Of a stretch of 52,926 nt of DNA, positions 1-7,969 are shown piece after piece. Location: positions 1 to 52,926 of the forward strand of contig ONFE01000020.1 in assembly GCA_900316985.1 (NCBI GenBank), given 5' to 3'. Origin of the DNA: an uncultured Prevotellaceae bacterium (GTDB lineage: Bacteria > Bacteroidota > Bacteroidia > Bacteroidales > Bacteroidaceae). The notes beneath the pieces are model-generated. The model ran no database searches. It was not told the DNA's origin and worked only from the letters and a program-made list of their open reading frames with translations. The translations under genes and the position numbers were made by a program. Positions within the stretch are counted from its first letter, which is position 1, and each line of letters starts with the position of its first letter.

Positions 1-32
1 AAACTCAAAAACTCAAAAACTCAAAAACTCAA
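1..32. repeat. 8-bp tandem repeat before the HU-like gene
   Basis: The unit AAAAACTC is repeated about four times, ending 26 bases before the start codon at 58. Other short-period tracts (8, 9 or 14 bp) occur in gaps later in the window. The left side is cut by the window edge, so the full length is unknown. Confidence 0.8.
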
Positions 33-57
33 TTCTAACCTTAAACCTTAAAAGACT

Positions 58-504
58 ATGGCAAAAATGGGAACTTTGAAGTACCGTCTGGTACAGAATC
101 AGAATGAGCATCAGCCCGAGGCCTACAAGAAATGGTACATCAGGGCGGTGCAGGACCGAACCCTCTCGTTCGACGACTTCGTGCAGCACATGGCCGACCA
201 CAACTCACCCTACTCGCGCGGCGTGATCCACGGAGTGCTCATCGACATGCTCGCCTGTCTGCAGGAGCTGATCCTCGACGGCAAGTCGGTGCGGCTGGGT
301 GAACTGGGACTCATCTCGCTGGGCATCTCCTCGAAGGGTGTGGCCTCGGTGAAGGATGCCTCGGTGAGCGAACAGGTGAAGGGCGTCCATCTGCTGGTGC
401 GCAACACGAAGACCTGGAGCAACGCTGAACTCCGCAAGCTCTGCAAGATTGAGGAGCTGGAGAAGAATGCGGTAGAGAAAGAGGAAGAGGAGCCCACCCC
501 CTAA
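58..504 (+). CDS. HU-family DNA-binding protein (Bacteroidales HU-like type)
   Basis: A 148-residue protein of the enlarged HU/IHF-like family common in Bacteroidales. Family members bind DNA as dimers; the specific role of this type is not settled. Residues about 1-125 fit the HU-like fold, including a helical stretch (FDDFVQHMADHN, then GVLIDMLACLQELILDG), followed by the strand segment VRLGELGLISLGI typical of HU arms. The C-terminus is a charged tail rich in Glu and Lys. The start at 58 is the first ATG after the tandem repeat; an internal ATG at 67 is possible. The stop TAA lies inside a GC-rich palindromic repeat, which also encodes the last residues Pro-Thr-Pro. A smalltalk peptide follows, the usual partner of this family in Prevotella and Bacteroides. 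The family call is firm; the function is inferred. Confidence 0.85.
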   Translation: MAKMGTLKYRLVQNQNEHQPEAYKKWYIRAVQDRTLSFDDFVQHMADHNSPYSRGVIHGVLIDMLACLQELILDGKSVRLGELGLISLGISSKGVASVKDASVSEQVKGVHLLVRNTKTWSNAELRKLCKIEELEKNAVEKEEEEPTP

Positions 505-525
505 CCCCTCCCGAAGGGAGGGGAA
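493..525. repeat. GC-rich palindromic repeat at the HU-like stop codon
   Basis: A perfect 8-bp stem, CCCCTCCC / GGGAGGGG (505-512 and 516-523), with a 3-nt loop. It is preceded by CCCACCCCCTAA, whose TAA is the stop codon of the HU-like gene. Related palindromes lie at 2206-2246, 2335-2367, 6649-6754 and 24276-24291. A weaker relative (TCCCCTTCTAAGGGGGA) lies at about 583-602. Confidence 0.8.
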
Positions 526-626
526 CCTCTGAAACGGCAGCTATCGGAAACAGTATTAACCTAAAAAATGGCCCTCAGCGGTAAGTCCCCTTCTAAGGGG
601 GATTGAGAGGGTCTCCCACTTAAACT

Positions 627-725
627 ATGAAAAAGAAAGAAACCTGGAAATTCATCATTCAGACGCTGATAGCGATTCTGACGGCCATCGGCACCACGCT
701 CGGCGTCACCTCGTGCATGATGTAG
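627..725 (+). CDS. smalltalk peptide (32 aa)
   Basis: A 32-residue peptide starting MKKKETWKFIIQTLIAILTA and ending in Thr-Ser-Cys-Met-Met. It has a basic N-terminus and one hydrophobic helix (about residues 8-29), so it is probably membrane-inserted. It matches the pattern of peptides named 'smalltalk protein' in Bacteroidales, usually encoded just after an HU-like gene, as here (122 bp downstream). A Cys near the C-terminus looks lipobox-like but lies too close to the end for an ordinary lipoprotein. An intrinsic terminator follows 12 bp after the stop, consistent with a real transcribed unit. Its biological role is unknown. Confidence 0.8.
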   Translation: MKKKETWKFIIQTLIAILTAIGTTLGVTSCMM

Positions 726-737
726 TCGTAAAAAAAG

Positions 738-783
738 AACCTCCCTACCCTCTTCTATCGGGGCCGGGAGGTTTCTCGTTTTA
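738..783 (+). terminator. intrinsic terminator after the smalltalk gene
   Basis: Perfect 8-bp stem AACCTCCC (738-745) and GGGAGGTT (766-773), followed by a T-rich stretch. It lies 12 bp after the smalltalk stop codon. Confidence 0.75.
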
Positions 784-787
784 ACTC

Positions 788-926
788 AACACAAAGACAC
801 AAAGACACGAAGTTATTTATTTAAACAAAAATCCACACAAATCCTACAAAATTATTTATGTCAGATTTTTGAAAATTTTTGTCCTTTATTTCTTTGTGTC
901 TTCGTGTCTTTGTGTTCCATAAAAAA
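788..926. repeat. Inverted-end repeat element, copy A (about 139 bp)
   Basis: Both ends carry mutually complementary arms (AACACAAAGACACAAAGAC at the low end, GTGTCTTCGTGTCTTTGTGTT at the high end) around an AT-rich core. Copy B at 4283-4418 carries the same core in the opposite orientation. On the minus strand the element begins TTTTTTATGGAACACAAAG immediately after the fucP stop codon, with no intervening base. It contains no coding potential. It may act as a 3'-end structure or be a miniature mobile element. Confidence 0.8.
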
Positions 927-2270
927 TCATTTTCTTGCTTTAAACATCCTTACTCCATACGCACAAACCACGACGAAGCAGATGAAGGGGAGGATGAACG
1001 AGGCGTTGGTGGCAGGGAAACTGCCGAGGACGGTGCTCTGGTCGATGATGGCGGCCTGGAACGGAGGCAATACACTTCCGCCGAGGATGGCCATGATGAG
1101 ACCTGCTGCGCCGAACTTCGCATCGTCACCGAGTCCCTTCAGGGCAATGCCGTAGATGGTGGGGAACATGAGCGACATGCAACCGCTGACGGCCACGAGG
1201 CAATACATGCCCAGGCGGTTCTGGAAGAGGATGACACCCAGCGTGCAGAGCATGCCGCCGATGGCAAAGGCTGCCAGCAGACGGGCTGGATTGACGTATT
1301 TCATCAGGTAGGTGGCCACGAAACGCGAACAGATGAAGAGCAGCATGGCGGCAATGTTGAAGCGCTGAGAGAGCACTTCGGCAGCCTGCTCGCCCATGCC
1401 TTCGGCCATGAATACGCGGGTGCCGTACTGGATGATGAACGTCCAGCACATGATCTGCGCACCTACGTAGAAGAACTGGGCAATGACGCCCTCGCGGTAG
1501 TATTTCAGGGCGAAGATGCGCTTCAGCGTGGGCATGAAATGTATCTCCTTGTTCTGGTCGCCGTTCTTCGGCATCTTGGTGAGCAGAATGACGAGGAACA
1601 TGGCTACGATGACCAGTCCGATGGCCAGATAGGGCGAGATGAGCACCGAGAGGTCGGCTTCCTTCATGGCGTCGAACTCGGCTCCGGAGAGGTTGGCGCG
1701 CTCGGCCGACGACATCGGATTGAGGCGTGCCTGGATGAAGTTCATGGCCACATACATGCCGATGATGGAGCCGCAGGGATTGAAGCACTGGGCCATGTTC
1801 AGGCGCCGCGTGGAGGTTTCCTCGGAGCCCATCGTGAGGATGTAAGGGTTGCAGGAGGTCTCGAGGAACGAGAGTCCGCAGGTCATGATGAAATAGGCGA
1901 TGAGGAAGCATCCGTAGACGCCCACCATCTTGGCCGGGAAGAACAGCAGCGCGCCCGTGGCATAGAGCCCGAGGCCCATCAGCACACCCGACTTATAGCT
2001 GAACTTGCGGATGAACATGGCGGCGGGGAAGGCCATGCAGAAATAGCCGCCGTAGAAGGCCACCTGTACGAGTGCCCCTTCGGTGACGCTCATGCGGAAA
2101 ATCTTCGAGAATGCCTTCACCATCGGGTTCGTGATGTCGTTGGCAAAGCCCCAGAGCGCGAAGCAGAGGGTTACCAGGATGAAGGGGATGAGAAATTTAG
2201 AAGGGACAACCCCTCCCCCTTCCCCTCCCGAGGGAGGGGTGGTTGTACGGTTTTTAGATTCAGTACTCAC
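927..2270 (-). CDS. fucP: L-fucose:H+ symporter (MFS, FucP family)
   Basis: A 447-residue, 12-helix major facilitator permease that imports L-fucose with protons. The first helix (FLIPFILVTLCFALWGFAND) carries the family's typical sequence, and FLETSCNPYI and AQCFNPCGSIIG are FucP-like motifs. It lies 97 bp downstream of fucI in the same direction, so the two form a fucose-use operon. The likely start is GTG at 2270, because no ATG occurs before the first helix. Residues about 9-24, rich in Thr, Pro and Gly, are encoded by a GC-rich palindromic repeat (2206-2246). That repeat has therefore entered the reading frame and extended the cytoplasmic N-terminus without breaking it. Copy A of the inverted-end repeat follows the stop codon directly. 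Confidence 0.92.
   Translation of the reverse strand: MSTESKNRTTTPPSGGEGGGVVPSKFLIPFILVTLCFALWGFANDITNPMVKAFSKIFRMSVTEGALVQVAFYGGYFCMAFPAAMFIRKFSYKSGVLMGLGLYATGALLFFPAKMVGVYGCFLIAYFIMTCGLSFLETSCNPYILTMGSEETSTRRLNMAQCFNPCGSIIGMYVAMNFIQARLNPMSSAERANLSGAEFDAMKEADLSVLISPYLAIGLVIVAMFLVILLTKMPKNGDQNKEIHFMPTLKRIFALKYYREGVIAQFFYVGAQIMCWTFIIQYGTRVFMAEGMGEQAAEVLSQRFNIAAMLLFICSRFVATYLMKYVNPARLLAAFAIGGMLCTLGVILFQNRLGMYCLVAVSGCMSLMFPTIYGIALKGLGDDAKFGAAGLIMAILGGSVLPPFQAAIIDQSTVLGSFPATNASFILPFICFVVVCAYGVRMFKARK
2206..2246. repeat. GC-rich palindromic repeat inside the 5' end of fucP
   Basis: Contains the perfect stem CCCCTCCCGAGGGAGGGG, with outer complementary ends ACAACC and GGTTGT. It belongs to the family at 493-525. 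Read on the minus strand in the fucP frame it encodes a Thr-Pro-Ser-Gly-Glu-rich stretch that is foreign to the FucP family. Confidence 0.8.
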
Positions 2271-2334
2271 GATTGTTTTGTTTGAATTGATAATTAAAAT
2301 ATGTTAGAAAAACACCCACTCTACAAAGAATGAA

Positions 2335-2367
2335 TCTCCCCTCCCCCGGGAAGGGAAGGGGGAGGGG
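2335..2367. repeat. GC-rich palindromic repeat between fucI and fucP
   Basis: On the minus strand the fucI stop codon TAA runs straight into CCCCTCCCCCTTCCCTTCCC and then GGGGGAGGGG. As at the HU-like gene, the repeat touches the stop codon. In the transcript it could form a stable hairpin between the two operon genes. Confidence 0.75.
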
Positions 2368-4206
2368 TTACTTATACATCGGCCCAAAGTTCTGGCAGGC
2401 GCGGTAGTCGGCACCTTCCTTGTCCATGCCGAAGGCATTCCAGCAGGCGGGACGGAAGATGTCTTCGTCCTTGATGTTGTGCATGCAGACGGGTATGCGG
2501 AGCATGGAGCAGAGGGTGATGACGTCGGCTCCGATATGGCCGTAGGCAATGGCGCCGTGGTTGGCACCCCAGTTGTTCATCACGGAATAGACGTCCTTGA
2601 AGGCATCCTTCGTGGGGTCGAGGCGCGGGGCAAACCAGGTGGTAGGCCATGTGGGGTCGGTACGCTTGTCGAGGATGTCGTTCACCTCGGGGTCGAGCTC
2701 AACGGTCCAGCCCTCGGCCAACTGCAGCACAGGACCGAGGCCCTTCACGATGTTGACGCGCATCATGGTCATGGGCATGCCGCCACGGGTGAGGAAATGG
2801 CTGGAATAGCCGCCTCCACGGAAGTAGTCGCGGTCGGCAGGCATCCATGAAGTGGCCTTCAGACAGGCCTCGGCGTCAGCGTCGGTCATCTCCCAATGGC
2901 ACTTCATCACGGGACGGCCCTCCTTGTCGCTCATGGCTCCGGTGGCGTCGAGCGTGGTGGCACCTGAGTTGATGAGATGGATGAATCCGCCGGCGGCAGC
3001 ACCTTCGGGCTTCTTGCCCGTGACGCGCTCCACAGCCTCAGGACTCCAGTAGGTACGGATGTCGGAGAACATCACGCCCTTGTTGCTGAGCAGATGGCCG
3101 AAGAGCATCGAGATGCCGTTGAGTGAGTCGTTCTCGGTGGCCAGCACGTCGGCTTCGCGGATGCCATTCCAGTCGAACGAGGTGCACATCATGGACTCGG
3201 GGAAGTCGAAGTTGGGCTTATAGTCGGTCCATTGGCGCTGACCCTGCACACCGCCGAGGATGGCGTTGTGGCCCTTGGCCTCTTCGAAGTAGCCCATCTC
3301 GGCCAGTTTGGGATTGCCGTGCATCAGGTCGCGGATGATCATCATGCACTTCACGGTGAACTCCCAGTCCTCGTCTTTCTCCTGTCGGTTCTTGCCCTTG
3401 CCCTTGCCGTTGTAGGTGGTCATGGGCGTGCCGGGGAAGAGGGGGCGGTCCTCGTTGTAGTCGTGGCCCTCCTGGGGCTTGCAATACTTATCGACCCACT
3501 CCATAGCGCGCTTCAGCTCGTCGTGGTCGTAGATGCCGAAGTCCACGCGGCGGAGGATTTCCACGAGGTCAACATACTCGGTGCGGATGCCGAAATACTC
3601 CTGGAAGAAATCGGCATCGACGATACTTCCGGCGATACCCATGCAGGTGTTGCCGAGCGAGAGATAGGATTGTCCTCGCATGGTGGCCACGGCCTGAGCG
3701 GCGCGAGCCCAACGGAGAATCTTCGTGGCGGCATCGGCGGGGATGGTATTATCGGGCAGGTCTTGCACGTCGTGGCCATAGATGCCAAAGGCGGGCAATC
3801 CCTTCTGGGCATGGGCGGCGAGCACGGCGGCCAGATAGACGGCTCCCGGGCGCTCCGTGCCGTTGAATCCCCATACGGCCTTCGGATAGTAGGGATTCAT
3901 ATCCATCGTCTCAGAACCATAGCACCAGCAGGAGGTGACGGTGATGGACGAGCCAACGCCCTCGCGCTCGAACTTCTCGGCACAGGCGGCACTCTCGGCC
4001 ACGCGTCCGATGGTGGTGTCGGCAATGACGCACTCCACGGGTGAGCCGTCGCCGTTGCGCAGGTTCCTCTCAATAAGTTCTTTCACTGCCTTGGCCAGAC
4101 TCATGGTCTTCTCTTCAAGGCTCTCACGGATACCGCCCTGGCGACCATCGATGGTGGGGCGAATGCCAATTTTTGGATAAGTCTTCATATCAGTTTGTTT
4201 TTTCAT
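2368..4206 (-). CDS. fucI: L-fucose isomerase
   Basis: Cytoplasmic L-fucose isomerase, converting L-fucose to L-fuculose (family members also accept D-arabinose). It has 612 residues, close to the usual 590-600. The three Mn2+ ligands known for the family align with Glu ~358 (in ATENDSL), Asp ~382 (in MFSDIRTYW) and His ~551 (in [14 protein letters not shown]). The first pair is spaced 24 residues apart, as in E. coli. The N-terminal [15 protein letters not shown] is also typical. The ATG at 4206 is the longest start, but homologues begin like MKTYPKIG, so ATG 4188 is equally likely. It is the first gene of the operon with fucP. No fuculokinase or aldolase gene is in the window. Confidence 0.95.
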   Translation of the reverse strand: MKKQTDMKTYPKIGIRPTIDGRQGGIRESLEEKTMSLAKAVKELIERNLRNGDGSPVECVIADTTIGRVAESAACAEKFEREGVGSSITVTSCWCYGSETMDMNPYYPKAVWGFNGTERPGAVYLAAVLAAHAQKGLPAFGIYGHDVQDLPDNTIPADAATKILRWARAAQAVATMRGQSYLSLGNTCMGIAGSIVDADFFQEYFGIRTEYVDLVEILRRVDFGIYDHDELKRAMEWVDKYCKPQEGHDYNEDRPLFPGTPMTTYNGKGKGKNRQEKDEDWEFTVKCMMIIRDLMHGNPKLAEMGYFEEAKGHNAILGGVQGQRQWTDYKPNFDFPESMMCTSFDWNGIREADVLATENDSLNGISMLFGHLLSNKGVMFSDIRTYWSPEAVERVTGKKPEGAAAGGFIHLINSGATTLDATGAMSDKEGRPVMKCHWEMTDADAEACLKATSWMPADRDYFRGGGYSSHFLTRGGMPMTMMRVNIVKGLGPVLQLAEGWTVELDPEVNDILDKRTDPTWPTTWFAPRLDPTKDAFKDVYSVMNNWGANHGAIAYGHIGADVITLCSMLRIPVCMHNIKDEDIFRPACWNAFGMDKEGADYRACQNFGPMYK

Positions 4207-4282
4207 TAAAAGATTGTTTATCTAAAGATAAAAACGCAGAAAACGGAAAATGTAACTATTGGAGTAAAGATTATTTTAATAG

Positions 4283-4418
4283 AACACAAAGACACGAAGA
4301 CGCAAAGAAATAAAAGACAAAAAACTTCAAAAATCTGACATAATTATTTTTGTAGGATTTGTGTGGTTTTTTGTTAAATAAATCTTTGTGACTTTGTGTC
4401 TTTGTGTTCCATAAAAAA
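4283..4418. repeat. Inverted-end repeat element, copy B (about 136 bp)
   Basis: The reverse-complement relative of copy A (788-926). The shared core includes AAAAATCTGACATAA and TGTAGGATTTGTGTGG in matching order. Terminal arms GAACACAAAGACACGAAG and CTTTGTGTCTTTGTGTTC are complementary. On the minus strand it begins TTTTTTATGGAACACAAAG directly after the fcl stop codon, exactly as copy A does after fucP. The two copies bracket the fucI-fucP operon. Confidence 0.8.
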
Positions 4419-5555
4419 TTAGAAGTGATTGATGCAGATGCCCTGCTTGTACCAATTGTAAAGGCGGTGGATGCCCTCGTCGATTTCAATCTTATGATGC
4501 CATCCGAGGTTGTGAAGTTTCTTTACATCCGTGAGTTTCTTCAGCGTGCCGTCGGGCTTCGAAGCATCCCATCGGATTTCGCCACGGAAACCGATTTCCT
4601 TCTGAATCAGTTCGGCCACCTCGCGGATGCTGATTTCCTTGCCGCCTACGTTGATATGGCAGTTGCGAATCTCGGTGATGCCGTCGGCATTCTTCACACT
4701 CGTGTCGTAGGTATCCTTGAAATCCACGTTCAACAAGACGTGGACGGACGCGTCGGCCATCTCTTCACTCCACAAAAACTCGCGCATGGGACGACCTGTA
4801 CCCCAGAGTGTTACGGCGTTTGGTTCGATTCCATAAAGAAGCAGCACACGGAGAATATCCGCCTCACTGCTCTGTCCGTCGATACGCACCATATGGTCAC
4901 CCTCGCGGAGGGTCACAGGGCGCAAGTCGATGTCCTTCCGCACGGCCTCCCAGTCGCCCTCATTGAGGCATTTGGCCAAGTGAATCTTACGTATCATGGC
5001 AGGCAACACGTGGGAGTTCTCCAGGTGGAAATTATCGTTCGGCCCATAGAGGTTGGTGGGCATCACGGCGATGTAGTTGGTGCCGTATTGTATGTTGAAA
5101 CTTTCACACATTTTCAGCCCCGCAATCTTGGCGATGGCGTAGGGCTCGTTGGTGTATTCCAGGGGCGATGTGAGCAGACAATCCTCGGTCATCGGCTGGG
5201 GTGCCTCACGCGGATAGATGCACGTGGAACCGAGGAAAAGCAGCTTCTTCACGCCGTGTCGCCAGCTCTCGCCAATCACGTTCTGCTGGATCTGCAGGTT
5301 CTGGTAGATGAAGTCGGCGCGGTAGCGCAGGTTGGCCATGATGCCTCCCACATGGGCGGCTGCCAACACCACTGCATCGGGCTGTTCCTCATCAAAGAAA
5401 CGCTTGACGGCCACAGGGTCCATCAAGTCCAGTTCCTTGTGCGTGCGCCCCACGAGGTTGGTATATCCCCTACCCTTCAGGTTATTCCAAATAGCGGAAC
5501 CCACAAGGCCGTGGTGTCCCGCTACGTAAATCTTACTATTCTTGTTGAGTGTCAT
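4419..5555 (-). CDS. fcl: GDP-L-fucose synthase
   Basis: A short-chain dehydrogenase/reductase that epimerises and reduces GDP-4-keto-6-deoxy-mannose to GDP-L-fucose with NADPH. It has 378 residues from ATG 5555. The N-terminal Rossmann motif (AGHHGLVGSAI), the Ser of LGSTCIYP and the Tyr-x-x-x-Lys pair in EPYAIAKIAG form the catalytic triad. NLYGPNDNF is also typical. The segment at about residues 190-220 (DLRPVTLREGDHMVRIDGQ and after) corresponds to an insertion common in Bacteroidetes versions. It follows gmd with a single base between stop and start; a TTG at 5567 would overlap gmd but is less likely. It is the last gene of the manC-gmd-fcl operon. Confidence 0.95.
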   Translation of the reverse strand: MTLNKNSKIYVAGHHGLVGSAIWNNLKGRGYTNLVGRTHKELDLMDPVAVKRFFDEEQPDAVVLAAAHVGGIMANLRYRADFIYQNLQIQQNVIGESWRHGVKKLLFLGSTCIYPREAPQPMTEDCLLTSPLEYTNEPYAIAKIAGLKMCESFNIQYGTNYIAVMPTNLYGPNDNFHLENSHVLPAMIRKIHLAKCLNEGDWEAVRKDIDLRPVTLREGDHMVRIDGQSSEADILRVLLLYGIEPNAVTLWGTGRPMREFLWSEEMADASVHVLLNVDFKDTYDTSVKNADGITEIRNCHINVGGKEISIREVAELIQKEIGFRGEIRWDASKPDGTLKKLTDVKKLHNLGWHHKIEIDEGIHRLYNWYKQGICINHF

Positions 5556-5556
5556 C

Positions 5557-6642
5557 TTATTCGTCAATTTTGGTCCTTAGGTACATTTTCTTGACCTTTT
5601 TCATATCGTGGTCTACCATAATTTTCACGAGGTCCTCGAAGGAAGTTTTGCGCGGATTCCATCCCAGTTTGGCTTTCGCCTTCGAGGGGTCGCCGAGCAA
5701 CTGCTCAACCTCAGCCGGACGGAAATACTTGGGGTCAACCTCTACGAGTACCTTGCCTGTGTTTTTATCGATTCCCTGCTCGTCGAGACCGTCACCGCGC
5801 CATTCCAGTTCGATGCCCACATGATGGAAGGCCAGCGTGCAGAACTCGCGCACGGTGTGGTATTCGCCTGTGGCAATCACGAAATCGTCGGGCTCGGGCT
5901 GCTGCAGGATGAGCCACATGCACTCGATGTAGTCGCGGGCATAACCCCAGTCGCGCAGGGCGTTAAGGTTACCCAGATAGAGCTTATCCTGCTGGCCCTG
6001 GGCAATACGTGCGGCGGCGAGCGTAATCTTGCGCGTCACGAAAGTCTCACCTCGGCGCTCACTCTCGTGGTTGAACAGGATGCCGTTGCAGCAATACATG
6101 CCATACGACTCGCGGTAGTTCTTCATGATCCAGAAGCCGTAGAGCTTGGCCACGGCATAGGGCGAACGCGGATAGAAAGGCGTGGTTTCCGACTGAGGCA
6201 CTTCCTGCACCTTGCCATAGAGCTCGGAGGTGCTGGCCTGATAGATGCGGCACTGGTGTTCCAATCCGCAGATGCGTACGGCCTCCAGCAAGCGGAGCAC
6301 GCCCACGGCATCGGTATCGGCCGTGTATTCAGGCACATCGAACGAAACCTTCACGTGGCTCTGTGCGGCCAGGTTGTAGATCTCGGTGGGCTTCGTCTCG
6401 CCGATGATGCGGATGAGCGAGGATGAGTCGGTCATGTCGGCCCAATGCAGGTTCACCAGACGTGCCTTCTTCATGTCGCGCACCCACTCATCGAGGTAGA
6501 GATGCTCGATGCGGGCGGTATTGAACGATGAGGAACGGCGCAGCAGGCCATGCACCTCGTATCCTTTCTGTATTAAAAACTCGGCCAGGTAACTTCCGTC
6601 CTGACCGGTAATTCCAGTGATTAATGCTACTTTCTTTTCCAT
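5557..6642 (-). CDS. gmd: GDP-mannose 4,6-dehydratase
   Basis: Dehydrates GDP-D-mannose to GDP-4-keto-6-deoxy-D-mannose, the first committed step to GDP-L-fucose. It has 361 residues, the normal length. It carries the Rossmann motif [16 protein letters not shown], the catalytic Thr/Ser-Glu region [10 protein letters not shown], the Tyr-Lys pair in [11 protein letters not shown], and substrate-contact motifs [16 protein letters not shown] and [13 protein letters not shown]. The start is ATG 6642. The 112-bp gap to manC holds GC-rich palindromes. The product probably supplies fucose for capsule, glycoprotein or lipopolysaccharide decoration; no glycosyltransferase lies nearby. Confidence 0.96.
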   Translation of the reverse strand: MEKKVALITGITGQDGSYLAEFLIQKGYEVHGLLRRSSSFNTARIEHLYLDEWVRDMKKARLVNLHWADMTDSSSLIRIIGETKPTEIYNLAAQSHVKVSFDVPEYTADTDAVGVLRLLEAVRICGLEHQCRIYQASTSELYGKVQEVPQSETTPFYPRSPYAVAKLYGFWIMKNYRESYGMYCCNGILFNHESERRGETFVTRKITLAAARIAQGQQDKLYLGNLNALRDWGYARDYIECMWLILQQPEPDDFVIATGEYHTVREFCTLAFHHVGIELEWRGDGLDEQGIDKNTGKVLVEVDPKYFRPAEVEQLLGDPSKAKAKLGWNPRKTSFEDLVKIMVDHDMKKVKKMYLRTKIDE

Positions 6643-6648
6643 AATGAC

Positions 6649-6754
6649 CCCCCTTTTATCCCCCGAGGGGGAAAATCTGTCCGGGGCTTATTTTGATTTA
6701 TAATAGGTTATTCAGATATTCGTTAGCCTCCCCTCGGGGAGGTTGGAGGGGGTT
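6649..6754. repeat. GC-rich palindromic repeats between manC and gmd
   Basis: Two palindromic blocks: CCCCCTTTTATCCCCCGAGG followed by GGG at about 6649-6672, and CCTCCCCTCGGGGAGG at about 6728-6743. On the minus strand the manC stop TAA runs into AACCCCCTCCAACCTCCCC. This is the same relationship to a stop codon as at 493 and 2367. Confidence 0.7.
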
Positions 6755-7822
6755 TTACTCCTCTCCCGAGAACTGGCGGATGCGCTGCTCTTCAGCGAGC
6801 TTGCAAACCAGCAGTCGACCATCTTCCTCGGCCACGATATAGCCGTCGAGGCCCTGCACCACTACCCGCTTGTGGCCAAGCGTATGGATGATGCAGTTGT
6901 GGGTGTCGTAGATATTCACGTTCTCGCCGATGATGCTGTTGCCGTAGAGGTCTTTCTTGGTCTGCATCAGCAGGGAGCCCCAAGTGCCCAGGTCGCTCCA
7001 ACCGAAATCGGCCGGGCAGACGAAGATCTCCTCGGCCTTCTCCATGATGGCATAGTCGACGGAAATGCTCTCGCATTCGGGGAAGCGCTTATCTATCTCC
7101 TCCTGTTCCTTTTCCGTGCCATAGACAGGCAGCAGGTTCTCGAAAACGCGGTTGATGGCAGGCTGATAAACGCGGAATGCATTCACGATGGTGCTGACGC
7201 TCCAGATGAAGATGCCGGCATTCCAGAAATAGCTGCGGTTGCGGATGTACTCCATGGCCTTCTCCTGACTGGGCTTCTCCTTGAAGGAATCCACGCGGAA
7301 TATTTCCTTGTTGCGCGGGCTGCTGGTGGAGAGGTCGGCCTGGATGTAGCCGTAGCCTGTCTCTGGGCGTGTAGGCTTCATGCCCAGCGTCACGATGGCA
7401 TCGGTCTCGCCTGTGAACTTCATGCATTGCTTCACCACACGGCGAAACTCCTCGTTGTTCATTACGACGTGGTCGCTGGGTGTCACCACCACATTGGCCT
7501 TCGGGTTTTTCTTCTTGATGCGCCAGCTGACGTAGGCGATACAAGGGGCCGTGCTACGACGGCAAGGTTCCAGGAGAATATTCTCGGCGGGAACCTCGGG
7601 TAGCTGTTCGCGCACAATGGCGGCATAGTTCTTGTTAGTCACCACCCACACGTTTTCGGGTTCGCAGATACCTTCGAAGCGGTCGAGCGTCAACTGAAGG
7701 AGCGATCGGCCAACGCCCAGCACGTCGATAAACTGCTTGGGTTTCTCGGCGGTACTCATCGGCCAGAAGCGGCTTCCAACGCCACCGGCCATGATAACGA
7801 GGTGATTATTTTTGTTTGCCAT
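6755..7822 (-). CDS. manC: Mannose-1-phosphate guanylyltransferase
   Basis: Makes GDP-D-mannose from mannose-1-phosphate and GTP. It has 355 residues from ATG 7822, which matches single-domain family members; no phosphomannose isomerase domain is attached. The nucleotidyltransferase signature is visible (MAGGVGSRFWPMSTAEKPKQF), as are TPSDHVV with the metal-binding Asp, the FKEKP region, and FWNAGIFIW. The ATG at 7822 gives MANKNNHLVIMAGG, the normal N-terminus; a TTG 18 bp upstream is unlikely. A consensus promoter lies 32-63 bp upstream. It is the first gene of the GDP-fucose operon. Its substrate is also the product of the GH130 enzyme at 25732-26895. Confidence 0.95.
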   Translation of the reverse strand: MANKNNHLVIMAGGVGSRFWPMSTAEKPKQFIDVLGVGRSLLQLTLDRFEGICEPENVWVVTNKNYAAIVREQLPEVPAENILLEPCRRSTAPCIAYVSWRIKKKNPKANVVVTPSDHVVMNNEEFRRVVKQCMKFTGETDAIVTLGMKPTRPETGYGYIQADLSTSSPRNKEIFRVDSFKEKPSQEKAMEYIRNRSYFWNAGIFIWSVSTIVNAFRVYQPAINRVFENLLPVYGTEKEQEEIDKRFPECESISVDYAIMEKAEEIFVCPADFGWSDLGTWGSLLMQTKKDLYGNSIIGENVNIYDTHNCIIHTLGHKRVVVQGLDGYIVAEEDGRLLVCKLAEEQRIRQFSGEE

Positions 7823-7853
7823 AAGTAAATGAATACTCAATAATTATAATCTG

Positions 7854-7885
7854 CAAAAATAATCATATTTTCCGACTTTCCCAAA
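7854..7885 (-). promoter_or_regulatory. Promoter for manC-gmd-fcl
   Basis: On the minus strand, TTTG (7885-7882), a 20-bp spacer, then TATTTTTG (7861-7854). This fits the Bacteroidetes primary sigma factor consensus TTTG / TAnnTTTG. The expected 5' leader is about 25 nt. Confidence 0.7.
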
Positions 7886-7908
7886 GAATCAAGCAAAAAT
7901 AAATGAAA

Positions 7909-7950
7909 AAGCGCAAAAACGCAAGGTTTGGCCTCCACGTTTTCGCGCTT
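7909..7950 (-). terminator. Terminator after xylA
   Basis: Inverted repeat AAGCGCAAAAACG (7909-7921) and CGTTTTCGCGCTT (7938-7950), with one mismatch. On the minus strand it lies 20 bp after the xylA stop and is followed by T-rich sequence. Confidence 0.65.
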
Positions 7951-7969
7951 ATCAGTAGCTTAGGAATGC

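Noticed and set aside
879-2285. Long plus-strand reading frame of 468 codons opposite fucP
   Set aside because: It mirrors the fucP codons, its translation is rich in His, Glu and Asp with no family resemblance, and fucP on the other strand is certain.
2304-2567. Minus-strand reading frame at the fucI end running through the GC-rich repeat
   Set aside because: It overlaps fucI out of frame and only exists because the repeat lacks stops in that frame.
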